Assembly (NCBI GenBank): GCA_038116945.1
Contig: JAYOEY010000016.1
Coordinates: 1 to 64,000, forward strand
DNA from: JAYOEY01 sp038116945
Lineage (GTDB): Bacteria; Pseudomonadota; Alphaproteobacteria; MPNO01; UBA2964
Direction of reading: 5' to 3'
Length of the DNA stretch: 64,000 nt
Under the pieces are notes generated by a model. It was not told where the DNA came from, did no database searches, and worked only from the letters and a program-made list of their open reading frames with translations. Shown piece by piece: positions 8,866 to 17,050 of this stretch. The position numbers were made by a program, and so were the translations under genes. Positions within the stretch are counted from its first letter, which is position 1; each line of letters begins with the position of its first letter.

Positions 8866-9410
8866 TCGGGCAAGGGCGACGAGCCGTCAGGCACCTCGAC
8901 CTGGAAAATATTCAGCGTCGCCGCGATCGCGTTGTAATGGCCAAGCAGGCCCGCGAGATCGACGGCGCCGCGCTTGCCGTGCCGGTCGATGATCTTCTGG
9001 AAGGTCTCGTCGCTGACCTTGGTGTTGGCGTAGTACTCGGTGCAGAAGGTCCAGATTTCTTCTTCAGCGTCTTCCGTGAAATTGGGTCTTTCGCGCACCC
9101 TGACGGCATCGATAATGCCCTGGTCCAGCTCCGCCTTCTGGGCTTCCTTTTCGTGCGCGAACCATTCGTAGGGGCAGTTCCAGTGCCGCGCCGTCACGAG
9201 GATGGCGAGCTCGCGCAGCTTCCAGGGAAGCTCGGCGTTATAGCGGACATAGGCCCCCATCGTCTGGACCGCATCGGCCAGCTCCGGACTGTGCATCAGA
9301 ACGCGGAACGGCCCCCGTACCTCGCCGCGCGGGCCGGATACGATCTTGGCGGCGACCGCCTTCTGTTCTTCGGTCAGATTATCCATGTCGATGGGGTCAA
9401 TCCGCGGCAT
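8862..9410 (-). CDS. Carboxymuconolactone decarboxylase/AhpD-fold protein
   Basis: The protein has 182 residues. The core is an all-helical CMD/AhpD fold: ELPWKLRELAILVTARHWNCPYEWFAHEKEA near residues 58-90. The position that is CxxC in AhpD-type peroxidases reads NCPYEW, so the redox pair is missing and the Glu/His arrangement is closer to the decarboxylase/PcaC-like branch. Its start overlaps the end of the molybdenum hydroxylase by 14 bases, so it is translationally coupled as the last gene of the nitrile-hydratase/hydroxylase operon. A role in processing the hydroxylated product is plausible but unproven. Confidence 0.85.
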   Translation of the reverse strand: MPRIDPIDMDNLTEEQKAVAAKIVSGPRGEVRGPFRVLMHSPELADAVQTMGAYVRYNAELPWKLRELAILVTARHWNCPYEWFAHEKEAQKAELDQGIIDAVRVRERPNFTEDAEEEIWTFCTEYYANTKVSDETFQKIIDRHGKRGAVDLAGLLGHYNAIAATLNIFQVEVPDGSSPLPD

Positions 9411-11751
9411 TTACAGTCTCCCTGTTGCGGTATGCATTGATCTTTTCGATGAGCATCATCGGCGTAACGGGATAGGAATCCAGCGTCACGCCGAATTCCT
9501 CCAGCGCATTCTCGATGGCCGACAGAACGGACGGCGCCGCCGACATCACACCGCACTCGCCGACGCCCTTGACGCCGATCGGGTTGCGGTCGGTCGGCGA
9601 AACCTGATGGATGATCTCGAAATTGGGCAGTTCCGGGGCGGTCGGCGCCAGATATTCGGCGAGATTGGTCGAGAGCGGCATCGCGTCCTCGTCAAACATC
9701 ATCTCCTCGAACAGCGCGTTGCCGAGCCCGTTGGCCACGCCGCCCTGTACCTGGCCGTCAACGATCATCGGGTTGATCAGGCGGCCGCTGTCATGAACCA
9801 CGACGTAGCGCAGCAGCTTTATTTGGCCGGTATCGGGATCCACCTCGACTTCCGCGGCGTGCGCGCCGTTGGCGTAAACAACGTTTTCCGGCTGGAAGCT
9901 CGCTTCAGCTTCCAGACCGGGCGAGATGCCTTCCGGCAGCGAGACGCCCGGCATGCCGGCCACCGCCTGCGCCACCTGGCTGAACGAGACCTCGATCCCC
10001 GGCACGCCCTTGATAAAAACCTTGCCGTCGATCAGTTCGAGATCTTCCGCGGAGGCTTCCAGCAGGTTGGCGGCGATCGCCAGCACCTTCTCGCGTACCT
10101 TGATGGAAGCCAGATGGACCGACGATCCGGCGCAGACGGTCAGGCGGCTCGCGAACCCGCCGATGCCGAGCGGCACCCCGTCCGTGTCGCCGGCGGTCAC
10201 GGTGACGTCTTCGGGCCGAACGCCGAGCTGGCTGGCGACGATCGTCGCCATGGCGGTATGGAACCCCTGCCCCATCGCGACCCCGCCGGTATAGACCATG
10301 ACCTTGCCGGACGTGCCGATGCGTACCAGCCCGGTTTCGAACGGCCCGCGCCCGGTCGGCTTCACGTAATTGGCGATGCCGATCCCGAGCCGCCGCCCTT
10401 CCTCGCGGGCGGCCCGCTGGCGCGCCGGAAAACCGGCGTAATCCATCGCCTCCAGCAGGTCGGCCTGGCATTTCGTATAATCGCCGCTGTCATAGACGAT
10501 CCGCTGCCCCGCCTGGGTGCGCAGGGGATGCTCGTACGGCATCTGTTCGGGCCGGATCATGTTGCGCGCGCGAATCTCGGCACGGTCGAGCCCGGTCGCG
10601 GCGGCGAGCCTGTCGAGCAGCCGTTCCATCGTGAAACAGCCCTGCGGATGGCCGGCGCCCCGCATCGAGGTCGCCGGCACCTTGTTGGTATGGGCGATCA
10701 CCACGTTCATCCGGTAGGTCGGGATGATATAGGGACCGAGAATGGTGGTCGCGGACGAAAACGGAATATTGGTGCCGCGCGCGGTATAGGCGCCCTGATC
10801 GTGCCACAGCGTGCCGCGCAGCCCGACGACGCGGCCGTCCGGGCCTGACGCCATTTCGACTTCCCAGAACTGGTCGCGCTCCTGCGTGGTGCACATCAGG
10901 TGTTCGCGCCGGTCCTCGATCCATTTTACCGGGCGGCCGAGCTTGATCGCCGCAGCGGCAACCGACGCGTCCTCCGGATAGAACAGCAGCTTTGGCCCGA
11001 AGCCGCCGCCGACCGACGGCACGATGACCCGCACGTCGCCCTCGGCGAGCCCGAACAGCGAAACCAGAATGCTCTTGTGCGAATGCGGCGCCTGGTTGGA
11101 GCTCCACATGGTGAGCCGACGCCGGCGCGGATCGTAGCGCACCGCCGCCCCTCGGCATTCCATGGGCAGCGAACAGCCGCGATGCTGGCGCAGTGTCGCG
11201 GAGACGACGTGAGCGGCGTTCCGGAACGCCGCGTCGACGTCGCCGGTCTCCAGCGCGTACCGGCCCACCGTGTTCCCGTTCCCCCGCATATTGACGATGG
11301 CGGCGCCATCGGCCGCGGATGCGCGGGGATCGCCCACCGTCAGCAGCGGGTCGTACTCGACCTGGGCGAGCTGTGCGGCATCTTCCGCGAGATAACGCGT
11401 CCCCGCGATCACGATGGCGATCGGCTCGCCCACGTAACAGACCTCGTCCCGGGCCAGGACGTACGGGCCGACCTCGTTGCGCGGCGGCGGTTTGGGGAAC
11501 CCTTCGGGGATACGGTCCTGCGTCAGCACGTCGCCCAGATCGTCGATGGCGTAGGCCGCGACGACGCCCGGCGCTGCGCGCGCCGCGGACAGGTCGACCG
11601 ATCTGATGGCGGCATGCGCATGGGCGCTTCGGACGAAGGCCGCCTGCAACAGGCCGTCGAGCTTCAGGTCGTCAACGAACGACGCGTTGCCGGTCAGCAG
11701 GTCATAGTCTTCGAGCCGGCGACGCGATACGCCGATCAGATCGTCGGGCAT
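9397..11751 (-). CDS. Xanthine dehydrogenase-family molybdopterin-binding (large) subunit
   Basis: The protein has 784 residues, the normal length for a stand-alone large subunit. The N-terminal part (LEDYDLLTGNASFVDD, FVRSAHAHAAIRSVD) is the a/b hammerhead; Mo-cofactor motifs include SVGGGFGPK, RGAGHPQG and a GQGFHTAMA loop. The C-terminal GVKGVGECG contains the glutamate that acts as base in this family. These enzymes hydroxylate aromatic N-heterocycles or aldehydes using water, normally with [2Fe-2S] and FAD subunits; neither is encoded anywhere in the window. It lies 21 bases after the nitrile-hydratase-like alpha gene and overlaps the CMD gene, so it belongs to that operon. The substrate is unknown. 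Confidence 0.92.
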   Translation of the reverse strand: MPDDLIGVSRRRLEDYDLLTGNASFVDDLKLDGLLQAAFVRSAHAHAAIRSVDLSAARAAPGVVAAYAIDDLGDVLTQDRIPEGFPKPPPRNEVGPYVLARDEVCYVGEPIAIVIAGTRYLAEDAAQLAQVEYDPLLTVGDPRASAADGAAIVNMRGNGNTVGRYALETGDVDAAFRNAAHVVSATLRQHRGCSLPMECRGAAVRYDPRRRRLTMWSSNQAPHSHKSILVSLFGLAEGDVRVIVPSVGGGFGPKLLFYPEDASVAAAAIKLGRPVKWIEDRREHLMCTTQERDQFWEVEMASGPDGRVVGLRGTLWHDQGAYTARGTNIPFSSATTILGPYIIPTYRMNVVIAHTNKVPATSMRGAGHPQGCFTMERLLDRLAAATGLDRAEIRARNMIRPEQMPYEHPLRTQAGQRIVYDSGDYTKCQADLLEAMDYAGFPARQRAAREEGRRLGIGIANYVKPTGRGPFETGLVRIGTSGKVMVYTGGVAMGQGFHTAMATIVASQLGVRPEDVTVTAGDTDGVPLGIGGFASRLTVCAGSSVHLASIKVREKVLAIAANLLEASAEDLELIDGKVFIKGVPGIEVSFSQVAQAVAGMPGVSLPEGISPGLEAEASFQPENVVYANGAHAAEVEVDPDTGQIKLLRYVVVHDSGRLINPMIVDGQVQGGVANGLGNALFEEMMFDEDAMPLSTNLAEYLAPTAPELPNFEIIHQVSPTDRNPIGVKGVGECGVMSAAPSVLSAIENALEEFGVTLDSYPVTPMMLIEKINAYRNRETVNAAD

Positions 11752-11772
11752 GTGTGACTTTCCGGCCTTCGT

Positions 11773-12459
11773 TCAGCTTCCGGCCCGGTCGACATCCGGG
11801 TTCGCCACGCCGACCATGGTGTCCCGCGTCACAATTCTCGCGAGCTGTTCCTCGGACCAGCCCTCGGTGCCTTCGGGCCGGCGCGGCAGGACGAGATAGC
11901 GCAGGTCGGCGAGGCTGTCATGGACCCGTACCGCCATGTCGTCGGGCACTTCGGTACCAAATTCCTTCAGGACCTCGCGCGGTTCAATGACGACGCGCGA
12001 GCGGTAGTTCTTCGACCGGTACCAGTCCGGCGGCAAACCCAGCACCGCGCGCGGATAGCACGAACACAGCGTGCACACGATGACGTTCTGGACCTTGTCG
12101 GTATTCTCGACCACCGTCATTTTCGCGCCGCCGGGCTCGATGCCGTATTCGGCCATTGCGTCGTTGCCGTCTTCCAGCAGCCTTTTCTTGAACTCAGGGT
12201 CGGTCCATGCGCGGGCGACAATGCGCGCGCCCTGCGATGGCTCCCAGCTGTCGATCTTCTCCTGCGCCTTGCGGATTTCCTCGCCGGTCAGGTGCCCTTT
12301 CTCGACCAGCAGCTCGCGGATCGCATAGGTCATCAGCTCGTAACGACCGGGCGGCGCATCCTCGATATCGGGCTGAAAAGTCCGGTCATGGTCATGCGGA
12401 TGCTCGTGATCATGGTCGTGATCATGGTCATGGTCGTGTCCGCGTTCGTCAGCAGCCAT
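11773..12459 (-). CDS. Nitrile hydratase alpha/thiocyanate hydrolase gamma-type subunit with His-Asp N-terminal tract
   Basis: The protein has 228 residues. The metal-binding claw is VCTLCSC with Cys129, Cys132 and Cys134; Thr in the second position is the cobalt-type version (iron enzymes have Ser). Downstream PPDWYRSKNYRSRVV fits the family's arginine-containing region that contacts the modified cysteines. Unusually, residues 8-24 alternate His with Asp/Glu/Pro, giving nine histidines, a metal-binding-looking tail absent from textbook members. It is the third gene of the operon, 24 bases after the beta-C-like gene. The enzyme would hydrate a nitrile to an amide or hydrolyse thiocyanate, with non-corrin cobalt. 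No activator or metallochaperone gene is adjacent. Confidence 0.92.
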   Translation of the reverse strand: MAADERGHDHDHDHDHDHEHPHDHDRTFQPDIEDAPPGRYELMTYAIRELLVEKGHLTGEEIRKAQEKIDSWEPSQGARIVARAWTDPEFKKRLLEDGNDAMAEYGIEPGGAKMTVVENTDKVQNVIVCTLCSCYPRAVLGLPPDWYRSKNYRSRVVIEPREVLKEFGTEVPDDMAVRVHDSLADLRYLVLPRRPEGTEGWSEEQLARIVTRDTMVGVANPDVDRAGS

Positions 12460-12483
12460 CTCTCGTCTCCTTCAGCGCGCCGT

Positions 12484-12768
12484 TCACGCGGGGCGCAGCC
12501 AGTGTTCGTAAATATCGACGTCTACCGTGTCGGAATCGGGCCCCGCGTAGGACTCCCACACTTCCTTCTGCCTGAAGCGGACCCGGTAGAGCACTTTCGC
12601 CGGCAGTCCGTCGAAACCGTAGGCGAGTTCTTCGGGATTCGGATGCGCGCCGCAGACCCGCTCGATCTCGCCTACCTTGCCCCGGATATAGTAGGGCGTG
12701 CGCCGGTGTCCCGGCGGATGGGTCCTGATTACCCGTACCCTGTCCCCGGGATGAAAGACAGCCGTCAT
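12484..12768 (-). CDS. Nitrile hydratase beta-subunit C-terminal (SH3-like) domain as separate subunit
   Basis: The protein has 94 residues. It matches the SH3-like barrel at the C-terminus of nitrile hydratase beta: FHPGDRVRVIRTHPPGHRRTP, YYIRGKVGEIERVCGAHPNPE, and a closing strand with VDIYEHWLRP. In two-subunit enzymes this is fused to the helical N-terminal half; in thiocyanate hydrolase and toyocamycin nitrile hydratase the halves are separate, as here. Its start overlaps by 4 bases the stop of the beta-N-like gene (12765-12768), so equal synthesis by coupling is likely. Its job is to complete the active site and entrance channel with the alpha-like subunit. Confidence 0.9.
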   Translation of the reverse strand: MTAVFHPGDRVRVIRTHPPGHRRTPYYIRGKVGEIERVCGAHPNPEELAYGFDGLPAKVLYRVRFRQKEVWESYAGPDSDTVDVDIYEHWLRPA

Positions 12769-13103
12769 TTCCGGACCTCCGCCATGCGCTGTTCGATTTC
12801 CTTCATCCGGGATTCAAGTTCCTCGGCGGTAAACAGCCCCTTTTCGAGCAGCACGATCTTCATCGACTCTGTCGCGCGCTCGAAATATTCGAGATCGCTG
12901 TAGGGCGGGTCGCCCATCTGCTCGCGCGCCCGGCGGGATTCGTCCGTGACGAAAATTCCCCTGCCGCCCCGCCCCAGCGCGTTGCTGATCGCCGTAGACA
13001 GTTTTTCCCACGGCTTCATGTCCGTCGTTTCCATCGGGATCGCGCCCGCGTCGAGACCGCCGATATCGTGATAACCGCGCCCGGGATCGTTTTTTGATGG
13101 CAT
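12765..13103 (-). CDS. Nitrile hydratase beta-subunit N-terminal domain as separate subunit
   Basis: The protein has 112 residues. The start reads GYHDIGGLDAGAIP, corresponding to the G-x-H-D-x-G-G opening of nitrile hydratase beta subunits, and the rest is helical with the conserved YFERATESMKIVLLEKGLF segment that packs on the alpha subunit. It is the first gene of the minus-strand operon; GGAAG lies before the ATG and a plausible sigma-70 promoter is at 13135-13162. With the next two genes it forms a three-subunit enzyme of about 112, 94 and 228 residues, arranged like thiocyanate hydrolase beta/alpha/gamma. Whether nitrile or thiocyanate is the substrate cannot be decided from sequence. 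Confidence 0.88.
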   Translation of the reverse strand: MPSKNDPGRGYHDIGGLDAGAIPMETTDMKPWEKLSTAISNALGRGGRGIFVTDESRRAREQMGDPPYSDLEYFERATESMKIVLLEKGLFTAEELESRMKEIEQRMAEVRK

Positions 13104-13134
13104 GAAACTTCCGCTTTCCAGTCGTTGTAGTGCT

Positions 13135-13162
13135 ATTGTCCCATAATCGCATCAGCGGTCAA
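13135..13162 (-). promoter_or_regulatory. Candidate sigma-70 promoter of the nitrile-hydratase-like operon
   Basis: On the minus strand TTGACC (13162-13157) and GACAAT (13140-13135) are separated by 16 bases, five and four matches to the sigma-70 consensus. The start of transcription would fall about 25 bases before the ATG at 13103. It is read by eye and is the best candidate in the 150-base divergent region. Confidence 0.4.
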
Positions 13163-13253
13163 CAAGGTCGGTTTCGTCGCCGAACCTGTGCACGCCGCGA
13201 TCGTCGGGTAAACTGGGACGATTGTTCCGCAACAATAACGGAAGAGGCATTCG

Positions 13254-14126
13254 ATGGGAGAGCCGGTTTTTCGGTCATATGACCAGGAGGCCCTGGACTG
13301 GGAATACAACAACAGGGGCAAGGTGCCGGACACGGCGGAATGCAAGGCCGCGCAGCTGGCCGGTTCCGATGAGGCGAAAGCGCAGTTCAATGCACAGCTG
13401 GACGAGCGTTTCGGCGATGGCGATACCGACCTTCTGGATATCTACCACGCCGCGGGGGACGGCCCGCGCCCGGTCCATGTCTTCTTCCACGGCGGTTACT
13501 GGAAATCGAACACCAAGAACGATTTCGGCTTTGTCGCGAAACCGTTCGTGCCGCACGGGATTACGACCGTGGTTGTGGAATATCCCCTCATACCCTCCGT
13601 GCGCATGGCGACGCTGGTCGACCGCTGCCGGGCAGCCATGCAATGGGTCTGGCGCAACGCGGGGAAACTGGGCTGCAACCCAGACAACATCACGGTGTCG
13701 GGACACTCCGCCGGCGGCCACATCACGGCGATGATGGCGTCAACTGACTGGTCCGCCTACGACTCCGCGCTGCCGCAGAATCTCGTCAAGGCCGGATGCG
13801 CGATCAGCGGCGTCTACGATCTGGAGCCGGTGCGGCTTTCGTTCCAGAACGACGATCTTCAGTTCTCACCAGAGGAAGCTGCCGAGTTCAGCCCGGTTCT
13901 CATGAAGCCCGGCCGCGTGGCGCCGTTGCTGCTGCCGGTCGGCGGCGACGAAGGGCCGGAGTTCATCCGCCAGTCGGAAGACCTCGCCGCCGCCTGGTCC
14001 GCGCAGGGCAAGGACATCAGCGCCATGGTGATGCCCGGCAAACATCACTTCACGACGATCAACGAATTTCTCGATCCCGACAGCACGCTGTCGAATACGG
14101 TGCGCACGCAGATCGGGATCAAATAG
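13254..14126 (+). CDS. Alpha/beta hydrolase (kynurenine formamidase/esterase-like)
   Basis: The protein has 290 residues with no signal peptide. It has the HGGYW oxyanion motif at 79-83 that is typical of kynurenine formamidase and hormone-sensitive-lipase-type esterases. The nucleophile elbow is GHSAGG with Ser152, and a His lies near the C-terminus in PGKHHFTT. It diverges from the nitrile-hydratase-like operon across a 150-base gap, so shared control is possible. Such enzymes hydrolyse arylformamides or short esters. Since no amidase lies in the adjacent operon, it could act on the amide product, but this is speculation. Confidence 0.88.
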   Translation: MGEPVFRSYDQEALDWEYNNRGKVPDTAECKAAQLAGSDEAKAQFNAQLDERFGDGDTDLLDIYHAAGDGPRPVHVFFHGGYWKSNTKNDFGFVAKPFVPHGITTVVVEYPLIPSVRMATLVDRCRAAMQWVWRNAGKLGCNPDNITVSGHSAGGHITAMMASTDWSAYDSALPQNLVKAGCAISGVYDLEPVRLSFQNDDLQFSPEEAAEFSPVLMKPGRVAPLLLPVGGDEGPEFIRQSEDLAAAWSAQGKDISAMVMPGKHHFTTINEFLDPDSTLSNTVRTQIGIK

Positions 14127-14135
14127 AAAAGCTTC

Positions 14136-14741
14136 TTAACGCGTCTTCGGCCGGTGCTTGCCGGCGTCCCAGCCGGTTGAGGCGAGCGTCTTCGATGCCT
14201 TGTCGAACGCCGCTTCTTCGAGATCGGTCGCGAGACTGTCGTTCCAGCGGTTGAGAAAACCGTACCAGGCGACCACGCCGAGGATTTCCACCGCGCCGTC
14301 CTCGCCGAAATGCCCTTTTACGGCCTCGACGTCCTCGTCCGTCACCATGTTGGGCACCGACGCCGCGGCCTGCGCGAATTTGAGCGCCGCGCGTTCGCTC
14401 TCGTCGAACAGCGGGCTGGTCTCGTATTCCCAGAGGGCTGCAACCTTCTCTGCATCGACCCCTCGAATGCCCGCGTTGTTGGCGGTATGGGCAATGCAGT
14501 ACATGCAGCCGGCGGCCTGGCTCGCGATATTGCCGACCAGCGCGAGCAGCCCGGCGGGCACGCTGTTGCCGGCATCGAAGACCGCCGCGTTGAGCGCCCG
14601 GAACGCCGCCAGCATCTTCGGCTTTCGCGCCATGACGAGGTTGGAGTTCGGCACGTAGCCACGCGACGCCTCGTAGGGCTTGAAGAATTTTTCGTCGAGG
14701 TCGGGATGATCCTCGCGTTTCAGCGGGGAAATGCGCGTCAT
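14136..14741 (-). CDS. AhpD-like peroxidase-related protein (carboxymuconolactone decarboxylase fold)
   Basis: The protein has 201 residues. The redox motif CMYCIAH near residue 79 is the CxxC plus His arrangement of AhpD-type alkylhydroperoxidases, in contrast to the CMD-like protein at 8862 which lacks it. The helical flanks (VPAGLLALVGNIASQAAG) agree with the fold. It is convergent with the esterase at 13254, with 9 bases between stops, and lies 58 bases downstream of the solute/decarboxylase-like gene at 14800, perhaps in one unit. A role in peroxide or thiol redox is the family norm; the electron donor is unknown. Confidence 0.87.
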   Translation of the reverse strand: MTRISPLKREDHPDLDEKFFKPYEASRGYVPNSNLVMARKPKMLAAFRALNAAVFDAGNSVPAGLLALVGNIASQAAGCMYCIAHTANNAGIRGVDAEKVAALWEYETSPLFDESERAALKFAQAAASVPNMVTDEDVEAVKGHFGEDGAVEILGVVAWYGFLNRWNDSLATDLEEAAFDKASKTLASTGWDAGKHRPKTR

Positions 14742-14799
14742 GGAGAAGTCTCCTTCAGGTCAATCCGCTGGCGCGGATGCGCACCGCCAGAAAAATCCT

Positions 14800-15789
14800 T
14801 TAAAGCTTGAAGAGCTCGAAGGTCGATTCCGCGAACAGGTCCTCGGCCTCGAGCTTGCGCGCGGCGATTCCCTGGTCGAAGGAATAGCGCGTCATGGCAG
14901 AAATTTCCTTTTCGTTCTCCAGCGCGCCGTATTTCCAGTGATCCTCGCCCATCAGCTTGCGGACCTGCTCGAGCTCATAGACCGGCCACGGCATCGTGTG
15001 CGCCAGATGGCCGACCTGTTCCATCTCCTCGTAGCAGAGCTGCTTCGCCTTGAGGAAGGCGACATAGAGATTGACCGGCAGCCACGGGTGCTTTTCGACG
15101 ATGGAACGCCTGACGCCCACCAGATGCATGATCGGGAACATGCCCGTCTTGGCGAAATAGGCCTGCTCGGCGGCCTTATAGTCGGGAAACAGCCGATCGA
15201 TATTGTCGTTGCTGTAGTAGCTCGACGGCGCGCGCGCCGAAATCACTGCGTCCAGCCGGCCGTCGTCGAGCTGCTGCGCCAGCGTTTCGTCCTTCGGGAT
15301 GCTCTGAAGATCGATAGTATCGGGGAGGTGCAGTGGCGAGCGTTCCTCGCGCCCGCCTTCCTCCAGCCCGCCGTTGCGCCACGAAATATCCTCCGCCCGG
15401 ACCCCGTACTCGTCCTGAAGGATGCCCCGCACCCAGAGCGCGGCCGTCATCTGGTATTCCGGAACGCCGATGGTCTTGCCCCTGAGATCTTCCGGTTTTT
15501 CGATACCGCGGTCCGTACGGATATAGATCGAGCTGTGGCGGAACAGCCGAGAGACGAAGGCGGGAATGCCGATATAGGGGCTGCCTTCGCGCGACTGCAC
15601 GTTCATGTAGCTCGACATCGACAGCTCGGTGACATCGAACTCCTGGTACTTGAAGGCCCGGTGGAACGCTTCTTCGGGCGACATCGGGACTCCGACCACC
15701 TCGCATCCTTCGACAGCGACGCGCCCGTCGAACAGCGCGCGGGTCCGGTCATAATCGCAACAGGCGAGACTGATGGTGAGCTTTGCCAT
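14800..15789 (-). CDS. 4,5-dihydroxyphthalate decarboxylase-like / NMT1-type binding protein
   Basis: The protein has 329 residues. The opening KLTISLACCDYDRTRALFDGRV and the segment FKYQEFDVTELSMSSYM are typical of the dihydroxyphthalate decarboxylase (Pht5-like) branch of the periplasmic-binding-protein fold. No signal peptide is seen, which favours a cytosolic enzyme rather than a transporter component. Family members decarboxylate 4,5-dihydroxyphthalate to protocatechuate. No phthalate dioxygenase or transporter genes are adjacent. The stated substrate is therefore only a family label. Confidence 0.75.
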   Translation of the reverse strand: MAKLTISLACCDYDRTRALFDGRVAVEGCEVVGVPMSPEEAFHRAFKYQEFDVTELSMSSYMNVQSREGSPYIGIPAFVSRLFRHSSIYIRTDRGIEKPEDLRGKTIGVPEYQMTAALWVRGILQDEYGVRAEDISWRNGGLEEGGREERSPLHLPDTIDLQSIPKDETLAQQLDDGRLDAVISARAPSSYYSNDNIDRLFPDYKAAEQAYFAKTGMFPIMHLVGVRRSIVEKHPWLPVNLYVAFLKAKQLCYEEMEQVGHLAHTMPWPVYELEQVRKLMGEDHWKYGALENEKEISAMTRYSFDQGIAARKLEAEDLFAESTFELFKL

Positions 15790-15905
15790 GATCGTTGTTC
15801 CGTTCGTCAGTGGATAGAAATGCCTGTGCCGTACTTATCACCGGGCCGATTGGCCGACAACCGACGCCCCGGGTAAACTGGTCTCCGAAAAACAGGAGCA
15901 TCACC

Positions 15906-16694
15906 ATGATCGAGCTGTATCACGCGGACATGTCGACCTGCGCCCAGAAGGTGCGGCTGCTGCTGGCCGAAAAGGGGCTGGCGTGGGAAGGCCATCTGCT
16001 CAACCTCCGGACCCGCGACCAGCACGATCCGGATTACCTGAAGCTCAATCCCAACGGGGTGGTGCCGACGCTGGTGCATGACGGGACCGTCATCATCGAA
16101 TCCACCGTGATCTGCGAATATCTCGACGATGCGTTCCCCGACCCTTCTGTGCGTCCCGCCGCCCCGGCCGAACGGGCGCGCATGCGGCAATGGACCAAGT
16201 GGCTGGACGAGGTATTGCACTATTACACCGGCGTGCTGTCCGGCTCGATCGCCTTCCGGTTCCAGCATCTGGCGCGCCCGGCGGACGAGCTGAAGGCCTA
16301 TATCGAGGGGATTCCCGACCCGAAACGGCGCGAACGCCAGCACCAGCAGATCGAACTCGGCATGGACGCGCCACAGTTTGCCGAGGCTGTCCGTGCGTTC
16401 GACCGGTTCGTCCGCGATCTCGACGCCCAGCTGCAGAAAACGGAATGGATGGCGGGGAAGAGCTATTCGCTCGCCGAAATCGGCTACACACCCTACCTGA
16501 TCCGGCTCGACGAGCTGCGGCTGTGGGGCTGGATGGACGACAAGCCGCGCGTCACCGAGCTGTACGAGGCGATCAAGGCGCGGCCAAACTTCAAACCCGG
16601 CTATCTCGACTGGAAGAATCAGGCCTATTGCGACCTGATGGCGGAAAAAGGCGCGGAGGCATGGCCAAGGATCAGGGAAATGATCCGCGGCTAA
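15906..16694 (+). CDS. Glutathione S-transferase family protein
   Basis: The protein has 262 residues from ATG 15906, the start that gives the canonical thioredoxin-fold opening (IELYHADMSTCAQKVRLLLAE); upstream in-frame codons back to 15795 look non-coding. The thioredoxin domain extends to about residue 80 with VVPTLVHDG and IIESTVICEYLD, the glutathione-contacting cis-Pro and ES motifs. A long all-helical C-terminal domain follows. The catalytic position is in STCAQK (Ser or Cys), so it may act as a transferase or a reductive dehalogenase-type enzyme. It is divergent from the decarboxylase-like gene at 15789. Confidence 0.9.
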   Translation: MIELYHADMSTCAQKVRLLLAEKGLAWEGHLLNLRTRDQHDPDYLKLNPNGVVPTLVHDGTVIIESTVICEYLDDAFPDPSVRPAAPAERARMRQWTKWLDEVLHYYTGVLSGSIAFRFQHLARPADELKAYIEGIPDPKRRERQHQQIELGMDAPQFAEAVRAFDRFVRDLDAQLQKTEWMAGKSYSLAEIGYTPYLIRLDELRLWGWMDDKPRVTELYEAIKARPNFKPGYLDWKNQAYCDLMAEKGAEAWPRIREMIRG

Positions 16695-17050
16695 ACCGCG
16701 ACTGCGGCCGCGCTGTCCTGTCGGATTGCGGTAACAGGAATTGCCACCATTTTCGCTCGACCGGCGTGCAGCTGGGAGACACCCAGAACGCAGGTTTTAC
16801 GACCCTGTCATTTTCCGCCTGCCCTCCCTGGAACCGGCGCAAAATAAACTCGCGCAGGGTCGTCCCGCGCAGACAGGAGAAGACCTGAAAAAGAATTGCG
16901 GAAAGCGACAACAGAAAGGCCGCTACCGACAGCACGTCGGACTTTTTCTCAATCCTTATGGGAAGACGCATCGCCGAAAAAATCGGGCCGGGAGATCGTC
17001 CCGGCCCGTATGGATATCCCTCAACCGCAGTGCAGCGGACAGGTCTTGGG
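16695..17050. other. Gene-free interval with inverted repeats
   Basis: This is a 356-base gap between convergent genes. I find no credible gene in it. It contains the terminator at 16977-17008, a 5-bp-arm hairpin at 16772-16786 just beyond the GST gene, and a 9-bp perfect inverted repeat (ACGACCCTG at 16799-16807, CAGGGTCGT at 16855-16863). It may be a decayed gene remnant. Confidence 0.5.
16977..17008 (-). terminator. Rho-independent terminator of the TRAP binding-protein gene
   Basis: On the minus strand a 10-bp perfect stem (CGGGCCGGGA with TCCCGGCCCG, arms at 16984-16993 and 16999-17008) with a 5-base loop is followed by A and six T residues. It lies 43 bases past the stop of the minus-strand gene. 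Confidence 0.88.

Noticed and set aside
8979..9410. Counting the CMD-fold gene as an AhpD peroxidase
   Set aside because: The CxxC redox pair is absent (NCPYEW), unlike the AhpD-like gene at 14136.
12385..12440. Short repeated CATGGTC/ATGATC units as a possible repeat array
   Set aside because: They encode the His-Asp tail of the nitrile hydratase-like subunit in frame, so they are coding low-complexity sequence, not a CRISPR or satellite.
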